Assembly (NCBI GenBank): GCA_019096065.1
Contig: JAGUCH010000003.1
Span: 3,224,001 to 3,288,000, forward strand
Reading direction: 5' to 3'
Length of the DNA: 64,000 bases
Source: Paracyclopina nana
Lineage: Eukaryota > Arthropoda > Copepoda > Cyclopoida > Cyclopettidae
Shown: piece after piece, positions 25,598 through 37,580 of the stretch
Numbering within the stretch: the first letter of the stretch is position 1
Layout of the letters: each line of letters opens with the position of its first letter
The notes under the pieces: model-generated
What the model was told of the DNA's origin: nothing
Database searches by the model: none
What the model saw: the letters and a program-made list of their open reading frames with translations, nothing else
Made by a program: the position numbers and the translations under genes

Positions 25598-25989
25598 TTT
25601 CAAAGGTTTCCAAAGCTTCCACTGCTGTGCTGAGGTAGTAAACAAAAACAAACCCTCGAAAACGGCTACAAGTAGACGGCGACAGAAAAAAGCCATATAT
25701 TGATAATAAGTGCCATCAAACTCATGATTGGTTTCGTCTCTGGTTTCATCCAGAGCCATTTCATCTAAGGTTTTTTGACACAATATGTGACCTAAAATTA
25801 CCGACTCAAACTGCAGTGTAGTTGCCAAAATTTGTCACAGCGCAACTCTGAAGGACACCAACAAAGCAAGCTTCTTTTGGGTCAAGAGTTACCAGTGGAA
25901 TTAAAAGTAACATCCAGCAAAGTTGGACTCTTTTTAGTAATAAAAGTGGAAAAATCAATCAAATTATCTGGTTAAGTTTGTTTTGGTTG
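25598..25989. other. Upstream region of PHF12
   Basis: Left flank of the MITE and probable promoter region of PHF12. The open frame continuing upstream of the PHF12 start has no recognised motif. Confidence 0.4.
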
Positions 25990-26400
25990 CTAGTTACTAG
26001 TGATGGAACGAGTCGAAAAAATTGGGTTTGAGCGAGTTACGAGTTGCTGAAAAATTTTCCGAGTGAGTTTCGGTCGAGTTGGCAATTTTCAAAATCCGAG
26101 TTATTTCGAGTTTCAAGCATTGCTGCATAACCTGCATTGTTAATTGGATTTTTAATATATTTTAGCAAGAAATTAATACATTAGAAAACTGTCCTACAAG
26201 AAGATAGCAATCAAGAACCATTCACAAGTTGGTTTGCAAAAGTATTGGCATACTAGCCGTATTTGAATATTGAGCAGTTTGTTTTCTAATTTTTTTCGAA
26301 CTTTCGAGCGAGTTCAAGTTAATTGCTTATGTAGTCCGAGTCGAGTTAGCCGTTCGAGTTAACGAGTCGAGTTCCAACTCGTTCCATCACTACTAGTTAC
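25990..26400. mobile_element. hAT-type MITE, copy A (395 bp plus 8-bp target duplication)
   Basis: The element spans 25998-26392. It starts TAGTGATGGAACGAG and ends with the exact reverse complement CTCGTTCCATCACTA. It is flanked by perfect 8-bp direct repeats CTAGTTAC (25990-25997 and 26393-26400). An 8-bp duplication with TAGTG-type ends is typical of the hAT superfamily. The inside is AT-rich with many GAGTT/CGAGTT units near the left end and AACTCG-type units near the right end, and codes for nothing. A second element with the same ends lies at 42545-43035. Confidence 0.88.
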
Positions 26401-26821
26401 ATGACTCAGTGCCGTCATGACTTACATCTTACATCGAGGGCGATATAAAGGAGATGCTTGCTAAGAAAAAAAGGAATTGTCAAGATGATCCACACTAATA
26501 AGGTGAGTTCTTATCGCTGCTTTACTATTGCGCATAGTTTGACTGAGCTGTGGCAGGCTTCAAGAATTTGAATTGTGCCTGGGTTAGGCTACCCGTCTGG
26601 TTAATGTGTAGCGTTTTAAGCGCGGTATTTTGAGTATGATGCAGTTGCATATAATTTGCTACGATTTATTTCACAGAAAACACAAAACCAAACAAAAAAT
26701 CACATACCATAATTAAATGAGCAGATTAAGTAAGTGCGCTGAGTCTATGCAGCTCGACTGAAAGTCAGCGTTACTTGCTTACTCTTCTACTTCGCAAAGG
26801 ATACTTCATAGTTCACAAAAA
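26401..26821. other. Intergenic region left of the serine protease
   Basis: 3' flank of the protease gene. An ATG at about 26484 followed by a strong donor (AAG/GTGAGT) looks exon-like on the plus strand, but I could not find a partner exon. Nothing else. Confidence 0.35.
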
Positions 26822-28374
26822 TTATGCTTGCTGGCACTTGGAGCACCCATTCTCCTTGATCCAGCCAACATATTTTGCGACATTGGTGTAAACGCCGGGA
26901 ATGCCAACGAATGCACAACCATTTCCCCAAGACACTACTCCCACTTGAACAAATTTGCCTCCTCTTTTCTGAACAAGTGGTCCTAGATGACAAGTTGACA
27001 TAAATATTTCTTCTGCATGAAAGCAAATTTTGGAAGACTATTACCTCCACTGTCTCCTTGGCAAGAGTCCTTGCCTCCCTCAGGAAATCCAGCACAAATC
27101 ATGTTCTCAGTGATTGCCTCTTTGCCATAGGTATTTCTACAAGCTTTCCTGCCAACAATTGGAACGTCAACTTTAAGCAAATTGGCTGGTTGGCTACCGC
27201 CAAACGATGTGGTACCCCAACCGGACACTGTAGCGTAGGTGCCACTCATCGGCTCAGAGGCTGTCAAACAAGAGGGATACAGAGTGTTGCTGAATTCAAT
27301 CTGCTTCGTAAGCCGGATTAAGGCAATGTCATTGTCAACATTATCTACAAATCAAAAGAGAGATAATTGAAGTAGCCTTAGTATGAGAAACATAATCCCA
27401 TGACTACCAGCATTATAAGTAGGGTGAACAATGATTGATTCCACATCGTACGATACATATGTACCAAATTGAGTGGGTGTGAGCGTACCCATGATGACCT
27501 TGAAATTGCCATCATTGGGGGTGATACAATGAGCGGCAGTTAAAACATGAAAGTCATCTACTAGCGTGGCTCCACAAAAGACATTAGTTCTGTATCGTTT
27601 GATTAAGGCAACTTGATATGGCAGCTCTCCTTCAGCAGCTGGCACCCCACCAACAATGGCTCCATATGGGGGCACCCCGCAACTCCAGTTAGGTGGGTTG
27701 AGTGACTCAGTGAAGAAGATCAAAAGTTGAACTCCATAATCATTTGGTAATTTCCTCTTGTGAATGAATTTTATCTTCAGTGTGCTTGGTTGATCCAAGG
27801 CCTCTAAAACGCCTCGTTTATTATCAAGTGCTGATCCACCCTCAGAAAGTACGAGGTGGCCATTCCTCCTGATCTCAAGGTACCCATCATCAGCTAAGCT
27901 GAATTCAAAGATTCTAGGTTATTTTCTGCTCCCTATATGGAAACATGAGGGCTGGATCTTACAGCTGGAAGTAGGGAAATCTGTACTCAACCAACTTTCC
28001 TGATGGAACATTGACAGTGACCGAACATCTGAAGTTGATACTATTACTTTGAGAATAATCAAAGATACCAAGATTACGATTTTTTTTGAGGCTCCTTTTT
28101 TCCTAAATAGCTGAATTGCCAAGGTGAATCATACGTGAAATCTCCATTGTAAGTTTGCTTCATATGAAAAGAAAAAAAAATATTAGTCTTGTAAGAAATG
28201 CACTACTGAGTATGCATAATAATTTAAAGAGGATTCACTACAAACCCCGCAATTAGTAATGATCGGTGTTCTGCCCTCAATTTCGGCCTCATTTTTATCT
28301 TCCAAAGGAACGGTCTCTCCAAATCCAATAAAAATAGACAAAAAAGCCAAATAACTTGTGAGGAATTTCAACAT
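26822..28374 (-). CDS. Secreted CUB-domain trypsin-like serine protease
   Basis: Extracellular S1A protease of 413 residues. Exons on the minus strand: 28246-28374, 28078-28157, 27963-28028, 27408-27913, 27045-27344 and 26822-26982. It has a signal peptide (KFLTSYLAFLSIFIGFG) and a CUB domain (about residues 45-155; CSVTVNVPSGKLVEYRFPYF). The protease domain starts IVGGVPAAEGELPYQ. The triad is intact: His in LTAAHC, Asp in DNDIALIRL, Ser in CQGDSGGP. Asp six residues before the Ser (KDSCQGDS), plus Gly in SWGNG and GIPGVY, predict trypsin-like specificity. The residue before IVGG is Ala (PPYGA), not Arg or Lys, so activation would need an unusual cleavage. The small exons 2 and 3 (80 and 66 nt) code CUB sequence and were placed by phase. 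Confidence 0.87.
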
Positions 28375-30057
28375 TATGAACAATACAAATGTTGAATACT
28401 AACTGGCTCAAACGTCTGCAAAATTGTCATATATAAGTTTCTGTTCAATCTGGCCTAAACCACTTTTATTGCCAATTATTTCTATGCCGCATCTGCGCGC
28501 GTTGCGAGTGAATGATAAAATGTAGAGAAATCTAATACGCGCCGATATATCGTTTTTTAGGCATTTTTAATTTGTAGCGAAACAATGACAATTTGAAATA
28601 TTTCGGTCCAAGTTGTCATAAACCTTCCGCAGTTATGCATAGAGGCTTGATTCTAAGCTGAATTCCAGCTCAGGCGGTAAATTTTGCCAAGGCTAAATTC
28701 TCCCAACACTTGCATAGAATAAAAAGCAATGAAAAACTGCAACTGTTTCCCAGAATTCACGAAACCATCAAAACCATTAATGGACTATTAAACATATGGT
28801 CCAGCATCAACGGTGCTATCTTGGCTCATAGCTACAAGCGGAGAACGTAAATACGATCATTGATGGTTCCTATATTTTCAACACGCTTATTCTTTCTTTT
28901 AAGTAATTCGGTTTTCATAGCCTCCTGATTGTTCAAGCCAAAAAAAGACTACATAAATTCAAAGCACATAGAAAGCCTATTTTGCTTCAATTGCTCCCCA
29001 GCTTTGACAGTTCCAAAGATAGCCAAAAATAGGACAAAGCATGTGATGGATGCATATTTCGTTAGGTAAAACATGTGGGTTTGCAAATGTGACCCCGTCA
29101 ACGCGTTGCTACCCACGACTAAGATTAATATTTTTAAGGCAGAGATGACAAACTCGCAGTATTTGGCGATACATCATCGCATCTTTGATTAAAAAGCAAA
29201 TGGCAAAGTACACAAATGTGTAGTCATGCAATGTCCAATCCTCATTAGCGATGAAGTTACCATAGTGACAAGGTTATTAATATTGGTAAATGAAACTATG
29301 ATGCATTAACATTTTCCTCTATAAGTGGAGGATTAAGTAATTGGAGCCAAAAAAAAAATCTTCTTGGACATTGAGTCAATCAAACGTAAGAAACCAATGG
29401 CCAGGCCATGGAGATAAATAAAGTTAGTCAATATTACACACCAATTTATTTCGAACCTTATCAACTAGTAATTATTTAAATTAAGGATGGTTCAAAAAAT
29501 TGGCGATTACGGTGATTTACTCCACATTCCTGAAAAGAAAAGAGAATGCCAATTAATGAGATGCTCGGTTGACCTACAAAAATTACAGCCTAGTTTTAAG
29601 CAAAATCAATGACATTTGCTTATTTCAGACACAACTTTTTGACATTTTTTCTTTGAAACTGCACTATTGAGTTAAGGTTAATTTAAAACATTTAGCAAAA
29701 AATCCCATCAGTTTACTCAGTTTAGTAAAAAGTTAAGCGATACTTAATTTTGAACTGATCTAATTTCGATCGGACTCAAATAAAATCTTCATATTTTTGA
29801 AAGCGTTTAAAAATGGGAGAATTAATTTCGAGCATTCTCATTCTCGGACGGACCTAAATTAGCGCGGGTACGGTATTAAAGTTTAAATGTAAAAAAGCAT
29901 TATTATAAGCAAAAGAGTAAACAGGGTTTTTCTCTCTGCACACTGTGTTATGAGTTGGTGCTTACCCTTTTGCTTTCTATTTCATGCCATGATACTTGTC
30001 AACTCTGAGCACAGAAAATTAGTAGCTCAAGCATATGGTAAAATAGGTTCGAAATAC
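28375..30057. other. Intergenic region, no gene seen
   Basis: 1.7 kb of AT-rich DNA between the protease start and the pyruvate kinase stop. No reading frame with a motif, no tRNA and no clear repeat. Confidence 0.5.
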
Positions 30058-32144
30058 TTACAGGATTCTGATGGTGTTGGAAGATCCTGCACCCTGGCGC
30101 CATCCAGTGATACAAATGACAGGCTGGCCAGCTTTCACAAATCCGTGCTTTTTGCCATAATCCACGCCGAATTGGATTCTGGCATCCACATCCTTGGACC
30201 AATCATCAACTCTGTCCTCTAAAAATAAAAAATAAAAACTTTCATACTAAATGCTCATATTTAGGACTACTTCAATTTTAATGAGCCAATCAGTAGAATC
30301 TGATCTCATTACACAAAACTAGTAGAATAGTGGCATTTCCCCCACCTTTGTAATAAAGAGGGACAACTCCACGGTGGAGCTGGAGTTGCCTGGCAACCTG
30401 AGGGAACCTGGTAACGGCCACAATAGGGCAGTGAGGCCTATATTTAGAGCACATCTTGGGTGTTGCTCCTGAGGTGGTCAGTACCACGATGGCAGCGGCC
30501 CTCGTGCCATAAGAGGCTTGCACAGCAGCTATGGCAATTGCCTGGGTGTTATCCACGCTAGACTTGTTCTGTAAAATGTACATATAATGGGATATACTAT
30601 GAGATGCATGATTGCCTTTTTCATTAGATTAACGAATTATTACGGATTTCAGGAGATCCTCAAAGAATCGTTCGTTCCAGAGGCAAGCTTCAGCCTCTCT
30701 TGCCAAGCTGGCCATGGTCTGGATGCAGTTCAAGGGGTAGTCTCCCTTGGCTGTCTCTCCGGAGAGCATGACACAATCGGCCCCATCCAGGATGGCATTG
30801 GCCACATCAGAGCCCTCAGCTCTGGTGCACCTTGGCTTCTTCACCATTGACTCCAGCATTTGAGTGGCACAGATGACAGGCTTGCCAGCCTTGTTGCACT
30901 TGGCAATCATTTGCTTCTGAGCAATGAACACCTTTTCGGGTGGGATTTCAATGCCCATGTCTCCACGAGCCACCATGATGCCGTCAGACTCCTCGATGAT
31001 CTCGTCAATATTATTGACTCCTTGGAGGTTCTCAATTTTGGAAATGATCATGATGTTCTTGCCGGCTTCGCCAAGAATTGCGCGAATGTCGCGAACGCCT
31101 TGAGCATCACGGATGAAGGATGCAAAGATCATGTCAACGCCCTGTTCGACTCCGAACAAAAGATCGGACTTGTCCTTTTCGGACACAGCTGGCAAATCGC
31201 AGTCAGTGCCAGGAAGGTTGCAGCCTTTCCTTGATCCGAGGTTGCCTCCATTCTCAATCTCACCCACAACATAATCAGGGCCTATGAAATAAAGATTTAG
31301 TTGTAGGCATAAAATCAGACCACGCATAAGTGGATACTTACCGCATTCCCTGACAACAACGGAGATGAGACCATCATCAATGAAGATGCGTTTGCCAGGT
31401 TCCAGAACCTTGGAGATGTTCTTGTAGTCCACCCACAAGTTGTCTTTGGTGCACTTTTCTTTGAAGGCATCATCAGTGACAATTTTGATGGCAGCTCCCT
31501 TCTCGAGGGCCAACTCAAGGCGGCCGTCATCACCCTCCAGCACTCCAGTCCTGATCTCAGGCCCCTTGGTGTCCAATGCAATGGCCAAAGAGGGATGGTA
31601 GCCTCTTTCAGCTGCATACTTCTCAGCAGCAATCCTGCATTCCAATTAATTATGAGCATGCAATATCAATAGCGTAAGTAGATAGATGAACCTGCAGTTT
31701 TCCATGGTGCTGCCATGGTACTCGTGGGATCCGTGGGAAAAGTTCATCCTGGCAATGTTCATGCCCGTGTCAATCATCTTCACCAAGTAGTCGGGATCCT
31801 TGGAGACTGGTCCAATGGTGCAGACAATGCCTGACAGCCTAACTCGGGCAGCGCGGCTCAGGATGTCAAGGTTGGCCAAATAGTCCACTGTGGTGGATGC
31901 CATTTGAGCCTTCCTTTGCTCAGACGGAACATCACTTTGAGGCAAGATGGACTAAAAATAGTGGTAAATGCACCATATACAATCATGATATGAGAGCTCA
32001 AGCACTTCAACCTTTATTTGACCTCTACTGACGTAGATGACCCTCGAATTTTAATTAGCGTATGAATGCTTTTACAAATTCATATCCACGATGTATTTAT
32101 ACCCTTACCGAATCAACGCCATCATGAGCAGTGGGCCAAACCAT
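30058..32144 (-). CDS. PK: Pyruvate kinase
   Basis: Last step of glycolysis: phosphoenolpyruvate + ADP to pyruvate + ATP, cytosolic. Six exons on the minus strand: 32109-32144, 31692-31951, 31342-31634, 30644-31281, 30346-30568 and 30058-30218, total 536 residues. Landmarks in order: [39 protein letters not shown], the Mg/PEP site [48 protein letters not shown], and the C-terminal allosteric part ending TNTIRIL. The first exon ([12 protein letters not shown]) was chosen because exon 2 has no ATG before the core; it has a good donor TCG/GTAAGG. At the end, the stop TAA overlaps a GTAAGT donor-like string, so an alternative longer C-terminus is possible. Divergent to NIPSNAP over only 340 bp. 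Confidence 0.95.
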
Positions 32145-32483
32145 GGTTCTTATAAATAAGGGCTGATTTACTGAAGTAGTGATTCTAGTCAATACTGTTG
32201 CCACCCGCAAGAAGCTCCTGGAGAAAGTGACAAGGCCCATGTAAAAAAGAAGCTATCAGGACAAGAAGGGCAGGATAGTGTGCCAAAAAAGCATTTTGCG
32301 GTATAGAGGGCGCGCGCTTTTTAAAAGTAGAAAGCATTCCACTATAGCCGAAGAAAAGAAACTTTCCGAGACAGCAGCTGACTTGGCTCAAGGCTCACAC
32401 CATCATTGATTCAAGTCCAAGGTAAGTTTCAGAGTTTTGCTGCATCCAGTATTTTTCAATTCGCTCTTAAAAATGTACAGACA
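32145..32483. promoter_or_regulatory. Short divergent promoter region, pyruvate kinase / NIPSNAP
   Basis: Only about 340 bp separate the two start codons, so both promoters must lie here. On the NIPSNAP side a 5' untranslated exon ends CAAGTCCAAG followed by the donor GTAAGT at 32422, and the intron ends at the AG just before the NIPSNAP ATG. Confidence 0.55.
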
Positions 32484-33483
32484 ATGAATGTATCAAGGAG
32501 AATCTACCCTCTGATAAGGCAGTATAATTGCCGCAACATCACAACCACCTCATCCCTCAGCAATGAAAATCAAGGATTTTTCGGCTCGTTTTTCGGCCCG
32601 AGGAAGCCGATTGAAGCCCAATCCAGCTCACATTCACAATCATTGTCGGGCAAAGATGACCTGATTGAACTGCAAACGCACAATGTAAAAACAGACTGCT
32701 TGGACAAATATGTTGTGGCCCATCGCAGGCTATGTGAATTTTTCAAAGCCAATGACACTGAGGGTCTCAAGCTCAATTGCAACTGCATTGGCAACTTTAA
32801 TGTTTTTGTCGGCGAGCAAGATCAATTTGTGCACATATGGAGATTCAGGGAGGGCTATAATACACTGGACAATGGCAATAGGCTTCTGGCTACCAACTCT
32901 GAATATAGGTATACGGCAAATCATTTTTTATAGTATATAGATGTCAGCACCATCGCTTGTCTGCATGCGGCTTTATGCAGGCAGGGCGACCCAGCACGGC
33001 GGCCGGCCAACATAAGCGCCACCTGGTTTGCTTGAATATAACAACTTTTTTACCTATGTTAGGGCACTGAAGAAAGACCTGGTGGGGCTAATGAACAATA
33101 GGCACAACAAATACATGCTAACATTCAGCTTCTGGCCTGAAATCTACATGAGGAAAGACAAGTCCCATATTTATGAGCTGAGGTCTTACAACCTCAGGCC
33201 TGGCACCATGGTTGAATGGAGCAATTATTGGGCAAAGGCCATTCGCATGAGAGACTACAAAGACACCGAGGCCTTCATGGGCATGTTCTCGCAGGTGGGA
33301 GAGCTTTACAATGTCAAGCACATGTGGTGCTATGACAGCCTCAAGGATCGTCAAAATGCCAGGGATGCAGTGTGGAAAAAGCAGCAACTGCAGTGGAGTG
33401 ACATTGTCACCAACACGATGCCGTTGATCAGGCACATGGAGTCGAGAATTATGTCACCCACAGATTATTCACCCACTCAATAA
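32484..33483 (+). CDS. NIPSNAP: NIPSNAP family protein (mitochondrial)
   Basis: Mitochondrial protein linked in vertebrates to mitophagy and vesicle traffic. Exons 32484-32908 and 33063-33483 give 281 residues. The N-terminus (MNVSRRIYPLIRQYNCRN) is basic and amphipathic like a mitochondrial presequence. Two NIPSNAP/ferredoxin-like repeats follow: LIELQTHNVKTDCLDKYV with VFVGEQDQFVHIWRFREGY, and HIYELRSYNLRPGTMVEWSN with MFSQVGELYNVKHMWCYDSL. FWPEI and the C-terminal MPLIRHMESRIM are family hallmarks. The 5' untranslated region has its own intron. An AATAAA at 33479 overlaps the stop codon. Confidence 0.93.
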
Positions 33484-35648
33484 ACAAAGAATTTCAGATA
33501 AACAAGCTGAGCAACCCAATTAATTTGTAGTAGGTAGGAGGACAAGTGCCATTTGACCTCTTTTTGTCCTTGCCACTACCGAGAAATTGGCCAACTAGTC
33601 AACTCTAGTTTATGTTTGATTAGCTAGAATTGGTGGATATTTCATTTGGAATTACATGCCTTTCAATCAGATTTGACTAAGCCTATTATATACTAAATTA
33701 TGTGGTATTGATCAATCTTATGCAATTAGGTCATCAACCCCCCATGCTACATATTTTCAACTAGACCGGCTGACCTAAGGTGGATAATTTGAATTCACGC
33801 GTTAATTCTACATTTAGAAGTGCTCACCTGTTCGTCGTTAGATGGCACTGCAAACGGCATGTTGAAATAGGGCTTGAAATTCGAGTTTTCCACCAGAAAT
33901 TATAACTGCTTACTCGTGACCTTCTGAAGGACTTTCCGCAAGTTCCCTCTGCCAAACAGTAGAAAGTCCCATCAGCTGACAATCTGAAAGCTTTCAACTC
34001 CTCTAGAGAGCTTGGATTTTATGAAACCTCCCGCCAAAGCAAGGCTAAAAATATCCAGATTTAAATAGCTTCAATGTAGCAAGACTTGAACAAAGCTGCC
34101 TTTTTGCTCTTCGAGAAGTGCGCATTATTTCAGTTGGAAGAGTCGGTGATTCTTGACAAATGAGTACGTGCTCTTGTTTGAAATTTGATAGCCTTTTAAC
34201 TACGTACAAAAGCTATCAAAAAGCTGTTCGTAAAACGAAGAGGAAATTATGAACTAACTGAGAGCTAGGAACTTTAAGAGCAATTGGAATAAGTACCACA
34301 AAATGCTTTTTTTAGCATTATCAGCCTGATTAACTGTGTATGCAATGTCTAACTGTTTTTAACTTTTTCCTACAGTTTTAGCCACACTCCAATTCACGGA
34401 AATTTTAGCTTTTCTTTCTTGGAGCAAAATTCAAAACCTAAATATATGTGAAATGGGTGAAAGTGATCGGGGTGTTTCACGTTTTATAAAATGCAATGGC
34501 TGCCATTACAAAAATATGCTTGCATCTGCTCCATAATTGCAAAGCACAATTTTTTTCATTACTGGGTAAGAATGAGGTTAACCATTCAAAGATAAGGTTG
34601 GCCGATTTAGATGAGATATAAGGTGTGTAGTCTAATCTACTTTAAGAAGGGCTAATTATATTCAGAAGAAGCTCGGCGAAAAAAAGGACGCTATACGAGC
34701 TATCTATCAGTGCGGTTACTTCGGCTGTAATGATTTTTGTTTTAAAGACTAAGGGGAAAATTGGCAAAAAAAGGAAAAAGAAAAGGATCCATAAAACTGA
34801 TAGTGAGCCTTGCGAGCGATCAAGTTAACCTCATCTCGGTATAAGAAGGCAGGTAATGTATCAGCTCCTCTTTTTTTGGCAAGAAAACACAAAAAAGATT
34901 CTCTGCTCTTTTGCTAGACTGGTCAATGAATGAAAAGAAGTGATGACCCAAGAAGAAATGCTAAATCTTTACGAACGCCACACTCAGCACGATTATTTAT
35001 ACCAATTGCTGCCTATGTATCATTTAGGAGTGTCCAACCGAAATCAGTCATCGCATTATCAATTTGTTAGAGCTGATGAAGAAACAGGCAGGAATTTTTC
35101 ATCAGTGTTGCTCGCTGCCCTAGCTAAAAAAAGCTGGAGATGTTAATGACTTGCTTGTTATTTTCACAAGGGCGTCTGACCCTGCCTTTCACTCCACATT
35201 GACACTTTGGACAAGGCATTTCCATGTACCACAAAAATTACTTTTTTGACCAAAGCATAGAAGATTTTCCTGTTTCACGTTCAGTGAGTTGATTACGCGC
35301 ATGCCTTACCATTGCCTATCAACCCCAATCATGTATTTTATTAAGTTTTACTGAATTTCAAGCTACATAACGACCCTTCATCGCCAAAAATCAGCATTTT
35401 AAAAGGCATTCGTTTTCTCAACAATCCATTGGTGTGTACACCCGCTAAAATCAAAAGCCAGACCTGATTTAACGCGCGTACGGTATGCATTAATCATAGG
35501 TCAGTACAGAGCTGAAAGAGACGAAGATGCTGATGATGGTGGTGACCACACAGAGAAGAGCTGCATATAAAAGGGATTGGGAGCTGATCTGGAACTCAGT
35601 TGCCGTCACTTCTGGGCGCAATTCACAACCACAGGCAAAGCAGACATA
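33484..35648. other. Intergenic region, no gene I can support
   Basis: 2.2 kb. A 68-codon plus-strand frame at 34940-35146 is the only longer frame; it has no motif and no convincing splice partners. No tRNA or clear repeat seen. Confidence 0.45.
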
Positions 35649-36433
35649 ATGAGGAGGAACCAGCCGATTTACTTTGTATTCATGGCCATATTTTACACAT
35701 TCATTCAGGTGCAAACGGTAATAGCCAAAGAACTAATTATTTCGAAAGATGCTATAACGCATTTCTCCATCATTAGAGTGACGCTTTTGCACCCAACCGG
35801 TTAGTCAATGTTGATCATGGGAAGCCCGCGTCGAAAAGGTTCTTTTCAACTCAAATCAGTCCTAGTCAAAGCAGGTCGATTCCAATCTTCAAAACGCGTA
35901 AAATAAGAAATGACGATTTCCTTAAGCGAACGCGGCCTGGAACTGTCAATCACATTTTTCAAGATCTCACTGCTCTGGAAGATGAAGCTTTGGTTGGATC
36001 AGTAAGTTTTTTTTAATTGTAAGGTTATTTTTGATGACTGCTAAAATGCCATTTACAACTTCAGATGATCAACGACGAAATGGACCAAGCAGTTTTGGTG
36101 AGCTATTATTATGTTGAAGCATCTAGAGCAACACCGAGTAGTATAAATTAGGATTTTCCATAGCCAGTGCAGTAATTTTATGAGGAAATGTAATATATTA
36201 TATTACAGCTGGCTCAAGATATTATAGGAGAACTTCGAGACATCCTGGATGATGTGAAGAGCACCGAAAATAAGCTGCGACACAAGCAATCCTTCTTGGT
36301 AAACACGATCCAAGAAGCTTTGGGTATATGTAGATGAGCAGTAAAAATGTAGACTGACACAACGAGAAATTAATCAGAGACTCTCTCTTTCTCAGATCCA
36401 TCTGACCCCGGACGATTGTTGCGCCTCAGCTAA
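35649..36433 (+). CDS. Small secreted protein, possible peptide precursor (unknown family)
   Basis: I do not recognise the family. Five exons keep phase: 35649-35717, 35777-36001, 36065-36097, 36209-36323 and 36396-36433, giving 159 residues. An AATAAA at 36443 supports the end. The start MRRNQPIYFVFMAIFYTFIQ is a strong signal peptide, likely cut near VQT/SDAF, where exon 1 also ends. Dibasic KR sites occur at PASKR/FFSTQ and FLKR/TRPG, with a further basic stretch KTRKIR. The C-terminal half is acidic, helical and coiled-coil-like (DIIGELRDILDDVKSTENKLR). The mature chain has no cysteines. It could be a neuropeptide-type precursor or an ordinary secreted protein. A minus-strand open frame overlaps exon 1, but it has no start codon. 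Exon 5 versus read-through to TGA at 36337 is the least certain choice. Confidence 0.6.
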
Positions 36434-36442
36434 GCAACCCCA

Positions 36443-36448
36443 AATAAA
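36443..36448 (+). other. Polyadenylation signal of the secreted-protein gene
   Basis: AATAAA, 9 bases past the proposed stop codon, in CCAAATAAAACC. It supports the five-exon model. Confidence 0.5.
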
Positions 36449-36981
36449 ACCAATAATGGACCTTGTGTGGATAATTGAGCCCTATCATCATTTTAAAATC
36501 AGAGACGGCAATTTGTGACTAAAATATCATCGGTGGAAAATATATAGATACGATATGGTTGAAATTGTCTTTTATAAATACTTTTTTGGACTTGGCATTC
36601 TTGTACCTAAATTACAAAAAAGCCATTCTGATACAAATTGATCGACTGTCTAAATTGAACTGCAAAAGCGATTAGTTGAATTTAAAGAGATGGGACAGCT
36701 TCAATTTAACTGATTTTGCTTTTGAAAAGCTTTGTTGCATTTGAAGAAGCTATATCCATGAAGTATGCCTCAGATGATACAAAGAGCATAGAAGTTAAAA
36801 AAGGAAATAATGCTAGAAATGGTCAGTATGCGGAAATGGAAAGAAATCCGGTTAGGAAATGCAAAGCTTTCAGGCTTCGGCTATCTAAATTTTTTATTGT
36901 TGACTTTAAAGACAAGTATCAAATTGGAATCTTTTTTAAAAAATCTAATCAGTTACGATCAATCAAGCATGCTCAAGCATA
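36449..36981. other. Intergenic region, secreted protein / FUOM (convergent)
   Basis: 3' flanks of two convergent genes, AT-rich, with no other feature seen. Confidence 0.45.
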
Positions 36982-37580
36982 TCATTGCTCTTCAGCTGGT
37001 TTGACCTCGTCAATCACAACTCCCTTTTTCAAGATGATATTTCCATAGGGAGCAGATTCACCAGTAGCGACAATTGCAAAAGCACCCTTAGCTCTTTCAT
37101 AGAACTCGAAACGCTCGGATTTATAAAAAGGAATGGTTCTACCTTCAGCCTCGTTGCAAATCTTCTCATAAATCGGCCAGACAGTGACCTAATCATAAAT
37201 AGAAACTCAACTCATGGATCAAAGTCAAGTCAGGGAAAATTGAACTACCTGAACATTTTTCTGCTTATCAGAATTGACAAGGTCCATTAGGACAACCGGG
37301 TTGAACACATAAGTGTCAAGAGGAAAAAACATCAATATGGCCTCCAAAAGCTCGGGGATTCCATGCCCAGAGGCATCAATCAGCTTGGCTCCTTCAGAGC
37401 AGCAAGACCTAGAAATTGAATGACGTAAAAAGCAAGTTTAAAACGGAACGTTTTTTATAACTCTTACGCTGCGGGGAAGTTGGAATCAGCCAAGACGATT
37501 TCATCTCCATGTCCCATTGACGCAATGGCATGTAGCAAATCCGGTGACAAAATTTTAGGAATTCCCTTCAATCTTCCCAT
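36982..37580 (-). CDS. FUOM: Fucose mutarotase (RbsD/FucU family)
   Basis: Interconverts alpha- and beta-L-fucose, feeding the fucose salvage route to GDP-fucose. Exons on the minus strand: 37468-37580, 37249-37408 and 36982-37188, total 159 residues (human about 154). Family landmarks: [20 protein letters not shown], the active-site run [36 protein letters not shown], and the C-terminal [19 protein letters not shown] followed by [10 protein letters not shown]. The catalytic His of MGHGDE is present. Functionally it lies upstream of SLC35C1 in fucosylation, though that gene is 34 kb away. Confidence 0.95.

Noticed and set aside
26484..26510. ATG followed by a near-perfect donor (AAG/GTGAGT) on the plus strand
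   Set aside because: No following exon could be found in the next kilobase.
28078..28090. Apparent frameshift at an A8 run in the CUB domain, suggesting a pseudogene
   Set aside because: A 49-nt GT-AG intron right after the run restores the frame and a normal CUB strand.
34940..35146. 68-codon plus-strand frame starting near MTQEEMLNLYERH
   Set aside because: Could be a real exon, but no motif, partner exon or polyadenylation signal supports it.
35490..35737. Minus-strand frame with CFACGCEL and a C-terminal membrane helix
   Set aside because: It has no ATG, its upstream end is a stop codon next to a weak acceptor, and no upstream exon could be found. The plus-strand secreted-protein gene explains the region better. 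It is the best alternative if that model fails.
36324..36337. Read-through of exon 4 of the secreted-protein gene to TGA at 36337
   Set aside because: Splicing at GTATATG to the strong acceptor CTTTCTCAG gives a cleaner C-terminus ending just before AATAAA. The alternative cannot be fully excluded.
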